The position numbers and the translations under genes were made by a program. Positions 60,758-64,000 of a stretch of 64,000 bases of DNA are shown here, piece by piece. The DNA is from Paenibacillus ferrarius. GTDB lineage: Bacteria > Bacillota > Bacilli > Paenibacillales > NBRC-103111. Every line of letters begins with the position of its first letter. Position 1 is the first letter of the stretch. The notes below the pieces were generated by a model, which was not told the origin of the DNA, made no database searches, and was given only the letters and a program-made list of their open reading frames with translations. The stretch is taken from assembly GCF_002027705.1 (NCBI RefSeq), contig NZ_MBTG01000001.1, forward strand, positions 434,001 to 498,000, in the 5' to 3' direction.

Positions 60758-61189
60758 TTTCTCAATTATGGATTTTATTTTCTCCAAGTCTTTACGATTT
60801 GCCCTTTTTATCATCAACGACATAAACGGAGAAAACAGCATCGAAAATCCAGCCGGATTACCTTTGTTTCTTAGTGTCATCCGAGTCAAATTGTCTCCTT
60901 TGGCTTCCCAAGTATAGGTGGTTTCCATAGGGAAGGGGCCGTCGTCCGTACGCATGACGAGTATTTCACCAGGAACATATTGTGTAATTTGATACACATA
61001 AGCAAGTTCTCTACCTAGAAAGCTGGCCTTAAAAGCAATCTTAGAACCAAGAGCTAGCGGTTTCGGCGTTTGCCATTGGGCTGATTGAATATTTACATAC
61101 CATTCAGGTGCACGATCGGGATTAGCCGCATATTCAGCAACAACGGCTAGTGGACAATTGATGGTAATCTCAGTGAATACATCGACCAT
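60743..61189 (-). CDS. SRPBCC family protein
   Basis: A 148-residue START-like protein: VFTEITINCPLAVVAEYAANPDRAPEWY, GSKIAFKASFLGRELAYVYQI, RMTLRNKGNPAGFSMLFSPFM. The ATG at 61189 overlaps the previous stop as TAATG, so it is translationally coupled. Last gene of the ArsR-led operon. Ligand unknown. Confidence 0.85.
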   Translation of the reverse strand: MVDVFTEITINCPLAVVAEYAANPDRAPEWYVNIQSAQWQTPKPLALGSKIAFKASFLGRELAYVYQITQYVPGEILVMRTDDGPFPMETTYTWEAKGDNLTRMTLRNKGNPAGFSMLFSPFMSLMIKRANRKDLEKIKSIIEKRRLE

Positions 61190-61578
61190 TAGGCTAATAG
61201 CTTCTCGATGGGCTGCCAGTAGTTTGTATGCCAACCGGATGCGAGATGCTCACCCGTTCCGTCTGGGAAACTGGAATGCTCAAATAGAAGTACCGTTTCT
61301 GAACCTTGAGCCTTCAACTCAAATTTGACGATAGAATACAAACCTTCTTCCCAATTCGCCACCCGCCAAGCCTGTACAACACGCTTGTTTGGCACCAACT
61401 CAATATTGCGCCCCAGTATCATTCCGCCAAAGCAGGAAAAAGTTCCGCCTTCCTCAGCATGAATAACTGTCGCGGCTCCTCCGGTTGCTTGACTAAATAG
61501 CTCACTGCTAGTTAGGATGTTATACACTCGTTCAGGCGCAGCTTGGAAGCTAACTTCTTGACGAATCACGCTGTTCAT
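61189..61578 (-). CDS. SRPBCC/AHSA1 family protein
   Basis: A 129-residue protein: VSFQAAPERVYNILTSSELFSQATGG, VPNKRVVQAWRVANWEEGLYSIVKFEL, and ASGWHTNYWQPIEKLL, the usual AHSA1 C-terminal helix. It starts 2 nt after the DUF1059 gene and overlaps the next gene by 1 nt. Confidence 0.87.
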   Translation of the reverse strand: MNSVIRQEVSFQAAPERVYNILTSSELFSQATGGAATVIHAEEGGTFSCFGGMILGRNIELVPNKRVVQAWRVANWEEGLYSIVKFELKAQGSETVLLFEHSSFPDGTGEHLASGWHTNYWQPIEKLLA

Positions 61579-61580
61579 GA

Positions 61581-61760
61581 TTAAGCACCTGCCTTTAACT
61601 GCTCATCCTTGCTTAAGAGCCATTGTTCCAGCATCTCGACAGTCATGCTTTTCAACATATCCCCGTGATCGTGAATGGCGTGATGCCACATGGCCGCCTC
61701 TACTTGATAGTTATTTTCACCTTTAGTTGTAAAACCGCAATTGCAAGATAATGTTTTCAT
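61581..61760 (-). CDS. DUF1059 protein
   Basis: A 59-residue small protein with the DUF1059 pattern MKTLSCNCGFTTKGENN..AAMWHHAIHDHGDMLKSMT, including CxCGF. Start chosen at ATG 61760, where GGAG lies about 13 nt upstream; an in-frame ATG at 61784 lacks a ribosome site. Commonly sits beside SRPBCC genes. Function unknown. Confidence 0.78.
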   Translation of the reverse strand: MKTLSCNCGFTTKGENNYQVEAAMWHHAIHDHGDMLKSMTVEMLEQWLLSKDEQLKAGA

Positions 61761-61804
61761 AACAATATTTCGTCTCCTCTTCATGTGGGAAAATATGATT
61801 TTCT

Positions 61805-62263
61805 TTAATGCATAGTTTGTTCAGACCACGGATCGACTCCCGGATCTTGACCTTGAGCAACCGACTGCAAACGCGACATATAATGCGTCCAGCCTTGAAC
61901 ATGTGAAGCCACCTCGGTTACCGGCAAATCATAGTGCGTCAATACTAAGAGTGTGCCGTTACCTTGAGGCGTTAATTTGAACTCAACCGTACTGGAGCCT
62001 GGCGGTACAATTTGGGATTTCTCCCAGCCCCAAGACATTACGATCTTCTCGTTAGGGACAATTTCCTTATACTCCCCCATCGCAATGTCGCTGCCGTTTA
62101 CATCAATCCGGTATTTTCCCCCGATACTAGGATCAAGCAATACATACCGTCCCATCCAACGGACTAATTTCTCCGGATCAGTAAAAAATGAAAACAGAGT
62201 CTCTGGACGGCATTCAATATAAATTTCTTTCTTAATCGTGTCGCTGCTGCTGATTGAACTCAT
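61805..62263 (-). CDS. SRPBCC/AHSA1 family protein
   Basis: A 152-residue protein: IYIECRPETLFSFFTDPEKLVRWMG, IVPNEKIVMSWGWEKS, LPVTEVASHVQGWTHYMSRLQSVAQG. AAAGGAGC before the ATG. Its start overlaps the upstream ArsR gene by 32 nt. Confidence 0.88.
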   Translation of the reverse strand: MSSISSSDTIKKEIYIECRPETLFSFFTDPEKLVRWMGRYVLLDPSIGGKYRIDVNGSDIAMGEYKEIVPNEKIVMSWGWEKSQIVPPGSSTVEFKLTPQGNGTLLVLTHYDLPVTEVASHVQGWTHYMSRLQSVAQGQDPGVDPWSEQTMH

Positions 62264-62570
62264 GTTTGCTCCTTTCTTCTGCTTCCGCCGCTTCTTTCAA
62301 ACGCAACAAACTGTCATCCCAGAAGCTCTCAATATAGTGCATCAATTCGGCGAATCCTTCCCTCCTAATGCCATAAAATCGTTTGGTGCCAGCTCGCCTA
62401 ACAATGACGAGACCTGCTTCTTCAAGAACTTTAAGATGCTGTGATATCGCTGGTGCTGACACGTCAAAATGCGATGCAATGGCGCTGGAGGCCAGCTCCC
62501 CATCACGGACGAGATGTAAAATATCTCTGCGCCTTGGCTCCGTTAAGGCTTGAATGGCTTTATCGATCAT
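62232..62570 (-). CDS. ArsR-type HTH regulator of the SRPBCC operon
   Basis: A 112-residue winged-helix protein: IQALTEPRRRDILHLVRDGEL, VSAPAISQHLKVLEEAGLVIVRRAG. No Cys, so not a metal sensor. The -10 box lies 6 nt before the ATG, so the transcript is probably leaderless. A 16-bp palindrome in the promoter spacer is its likely operator. Confidence 0.9.
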   Translation of the reverse strand: MIDKAIQALTEPRRRDILHLVRDGELASSAIASHFDVSAPAISQHLKVLEEAGLVIVRRAGTKRFYGIRREGFAELMHYIESFWDDSLLRLKEAAEAEERSKHEFNQQQRHD

Positions 62571-62576
62571 GCCTTT

Positions 62577-62605
62577 AATTTAGCACACACTTAATTAAGT
62601 GTCAA
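62577..62605 (-). promoter_or_regulatory. Promoter/operator of the ArsR-SRPBCC operon
   Basis: Minus strand: TTGACA (62605-62600), 17-nt spacer, TAAATT (62582-62577). The spacer holds the perfect palindrome ACACTTAATTAAGTGT (62602-62587). A second TTAATTAA lies just upstream. Confidence 0.8.
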
Positions 62606-62815
62606 CTTAATTAATAATGGTTTATTCTTCTATTATTTTGTACCGGTTTGCAAATAAAAAAAGGTACAGCCTGATCCAATAAAAGAGAAATACCGCTGCT
62701 GTAGCGCCCTTGATCAAGTCTCCAGTCTTGCACATGGATCCTTACCAAGATTATGAATTCTACAACGTGCCTAAGTGGATAATGTAGGCACTTTTGTGTC
62801 ATTGGACACATGACA

Positions 62816-62861
62816 TGTCGGTTGACAAGAACTTGATGTCATAAATGACAAGAACTTGATC
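62816..62861. mobile_element. Mu/Tn7-like transposon end, rightward-facing
   Basis: TGTCGG, then TGACAAGAACTTGATG (62823-62838) and TGACAAGAACTTGATC (62846-62861), a 23-bp period. Same architecture as 47878-47930 and the same TGACAAGAA core as 60512-60607. Any element body would extend to the right, beyond the window. Confidence 0.45.
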
Positions 62862-62888
62862 CCATTCCCGAGCCCCCGAGGCCAAGCA

Positions 62889-62920
62889 AAAAAGCCTCAC
62901 GTTTTTAGTTGAGGCTTTTT
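62889..62920. terminator. Bidirectional terminator-shaped hairpin
   Basis: AAAAGCCTCA...TGAGGCTTTT with loop CGTTTTTAGT and T5. Confidence 0.75.
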
Positions 62921-63162
62921 ACAACTCCGAATATTTTATTGGTGCATTTATATTTCTAACATATTTATCAATATAGCGTTGTTCTTCTTTATAATTGGCA
63001 GGATAACCTTTTTCAGAATCAAAATATCGCATCGAGTATTGCTATTGGTTCGTGCCATTTCTCAATTTTATTATTAATACGCAGCTTAGATTTACAATTT
63101 ACTATTTTACTATTTTCTTGCACTTTCGAATTGTATTTCAATATAGCAATTTTTGAAAATGC

Positions 63163-63199
63163 AAAAACGCTCCTCGTCTTATTGAGACGAGAAGCGTTT
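63163..63199 (-). terminator. Terminator of the MutS2-like gene
   Basis: Minus strand: AAACGCTTCTCGTCT...AGACGAGGAGCGTTTTTGC, long stem with T5. Confidence 0.85.
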
Positions 63200-63292
63200 G
63201 CTTCCGGTGCCACCTAACTGGTCGGGAAGGCTAATTTAGGATCATCATTTGCATGATAGTCTTGATGGAAACGCCTCAAAGCTACGATCCTC

Positions 63293-64000
63293 TCACTCCC
63301 GTTGCTTCCGTATTTCCTTCTGCACTTGCCGCAACGCCTTCTTCGAGCCACGCTCCATGTCGTGCTGAAACTTGCGGTCTTTATAGCTGGTGAACAGCGT
63401 ATTCAGATCATATCCCGTAGGATACAACTCGCTGGCTCGTAGTTCTAAGGATACCCGCTTGGCATGCACCTCTACGAGCTGCCCTTCAAATAAAACCGTC
63501 ATATGGTTGAAGCTATCTCGGCCTTTGTACACGATCGCGGGTTTATCATGCTCTAATAACCGCACACGATCACCCATCCCGTACTCCTCAAGTACAACTT
63601 CCGTTTCATCCGTATGTGCCACTACCGGCTTCTTCATCACTTTACTTTCATGAAGGAGATCCAACCGATAGTTCTTACTCTTCATATACAGCTTCGCCCG
63701 CCCCAATACCTCATCTTTCAACTCCATCCTCTTCGAGATCCAAAGCGCATTGCTCTCGCCCGATTGCCCAATCAGTAGCTTATATTGCGGCTCTAAGGTC
63801 TCGTTGTCGAATGCCATGGCTGCGTTCATGAAATCCGGATGCCGTTCCGAAAATTCCTTAATCTCTCCATAGTGCGTGGTCGCAACCGTCATACAACCCA
63901 TTTGGTAAAATTCTTCCAGAATCGCAATGGCCAGTGCCGCACCCTCATTGGGTTCCGTTCCGCTACCAATCTCATCAAACAACAACAACGTATTCCGATT
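63293..64000 (-). CDS. MutS2-like ATPase, 3' part (runs off the right edge)
   Basis: The last ~235 residues of a MutS-family ATPase: Walker B LLLFDEIGSGTEPNEGAALA, the H-loop VATTHYGEIKEF, and YKLLIGQSGESNALWISKRM (MutS2 type), then a helical segment. The C-terminus ends in a basic tail (SKKALRQVQKEIRKQRE) and shows no Smr nuclease domain, which MutS2 normally carries after this region. It is a Smr-less MutS2-like protein. The N-terminal part lies outside the window. Confidence 0.82.
   Translation of the reverse strand, partial: NRNTLLLFDEIGSGTEPNEGAALAIAILEEFYQMGCMTVATTHYGEIKEFSERHPDFMNAAMAFDNETLEPQYKLLIGQSGESNALWISKRMELKDEVLGRAKLYMKSKNYRLDLLHESKVMKKPVVAHTDETEVVLEEYGMGDRVRLLEHDKPAIVYKGRDSFNHMTVLFEGQLVEVHAKRVSLELRASELYPTGYDLNTLFTSYKDRKFQHDMERGSKKALRQVQKEIRKQRE

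Larger units (their letters stand above)
62606..63162. other. Intergenic region with hairpins
   Basis: No supportable gene. It contains a hairpin GTGCCTA/TAGGCAC followed by TTTTG (about 62768-62794), the transposon-end-like sequence at 62816 and a terminator-shaped hairpin at 62889-62920. Confidence 0.4.

Noticed and set aside
62611-62811. 66-codon ORF and a DYEFYN string suggesting an IS3 transposase fragment
   Set aside because: Match too short and without the DDE context; no inverted repeats of an IS found.

Overview
The window looks like a chromosomal segment of a spore-forming, low-to-mid GC Bacillota, most probably Paenibacillus or a close relative (inferred from gene content). The genes have strong GGAGG-type ribosome binding sites with frequent GTG/TTG starts and many strong intrinsic terminators. 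They include a bacillithiol-type FosB, a WapA/Rhs remnant, a YolD-like protein, a DUF4871 lipoprotein, an orphan sugar-binding lipoprotein, a GH14 beta-amylase with CBM20, and many one-component regulators (LacI, MarR, MerR, five ArsR-type). No rRNA, tRNA or CRISPR array was seen.

Layout. 0.6-6.4 kb: a rightward catabolic operon (Gfo/Idh/MocA, DUF993, aldehyde dehydrogenase, Gfo/Idh/MocA, ThuA). 6.5-14.8 kb: single genes (DinB, nitroreductase, VOC, orphan sugar-binding protein, copper-amine-oxidase-N/DUF5050-like protein), a two-gene cassette of an unknown protein plus an AbiEii-type nucleotidyltransferase, and a BNR-like lipoprotein. 14.8-22.9 kb: a LacI-controlled ABC importer with a GH116-like glucosidase and a nucleotidyltransferase; three copies of one operator lie in the divergent intergenic region. 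23-38.8 kb: polysaccharide deacetylase, MarR plus hydrolase sharing an operator, SH3-like secreted protein, FosB, ArsR/SRPBCC, UvrA2-like protein, YdeI-like, TerD, beta-amylase, ArsR plus Cys-tailed flavoprotein, TraB-like protein, secreted copper-amine-oxidase-N protein. 39.4-41.8 kb: a leftward RsgA GTPase-phosphotransferase operon behind two tandem terminator hairpins and an in-frame leader ORF. 42.3-47.3 kb: SH3-like paralogue, frameshifted DUF4184 gene, ArsR-aldo/keto reductase, MerR divergent from a small ORF and GNAT.

47.3-51.3 kb is an accessory island. It holds a lone Mu/Tn7-like transposon end, then two orphan Rhs-type cassettes, each ending in a terminator followed by the same ~41-bp repeat. 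One cassette pairs a GH19/lysozyme-like toxin domain with an RsiV-like (DUF4163/DUF3298) lipoprotein; this is the most attractive candidate new system in the window (proposed lysozyme-inhibitor immunity). 51.3-57.6 kb is a leftward sulfur/selenium block: selD, mnmH, a methyltransferase, a DUF4871 lipoprotein, an ArsR-rhodanese fusion, a cysteine desulfurase and a broken persulfide-dioxygenase-like gene whose codon 6 is UGA and whose 3' end is replaced by a toxin fragment. 58-64 kb holds decayed genes (tyrosine phosphatase, a 55-codon ORF with an amber), two more transposon-end-like sequences, a leaderless ArsR with three SRPBCC proteins and a DUF1059 protein, and the 3' part of a MutS2-like gene running off the right edge.

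Coordinates and translations were read by eye. Family names come from motif recognition, not database searches, and no alignments were computed.
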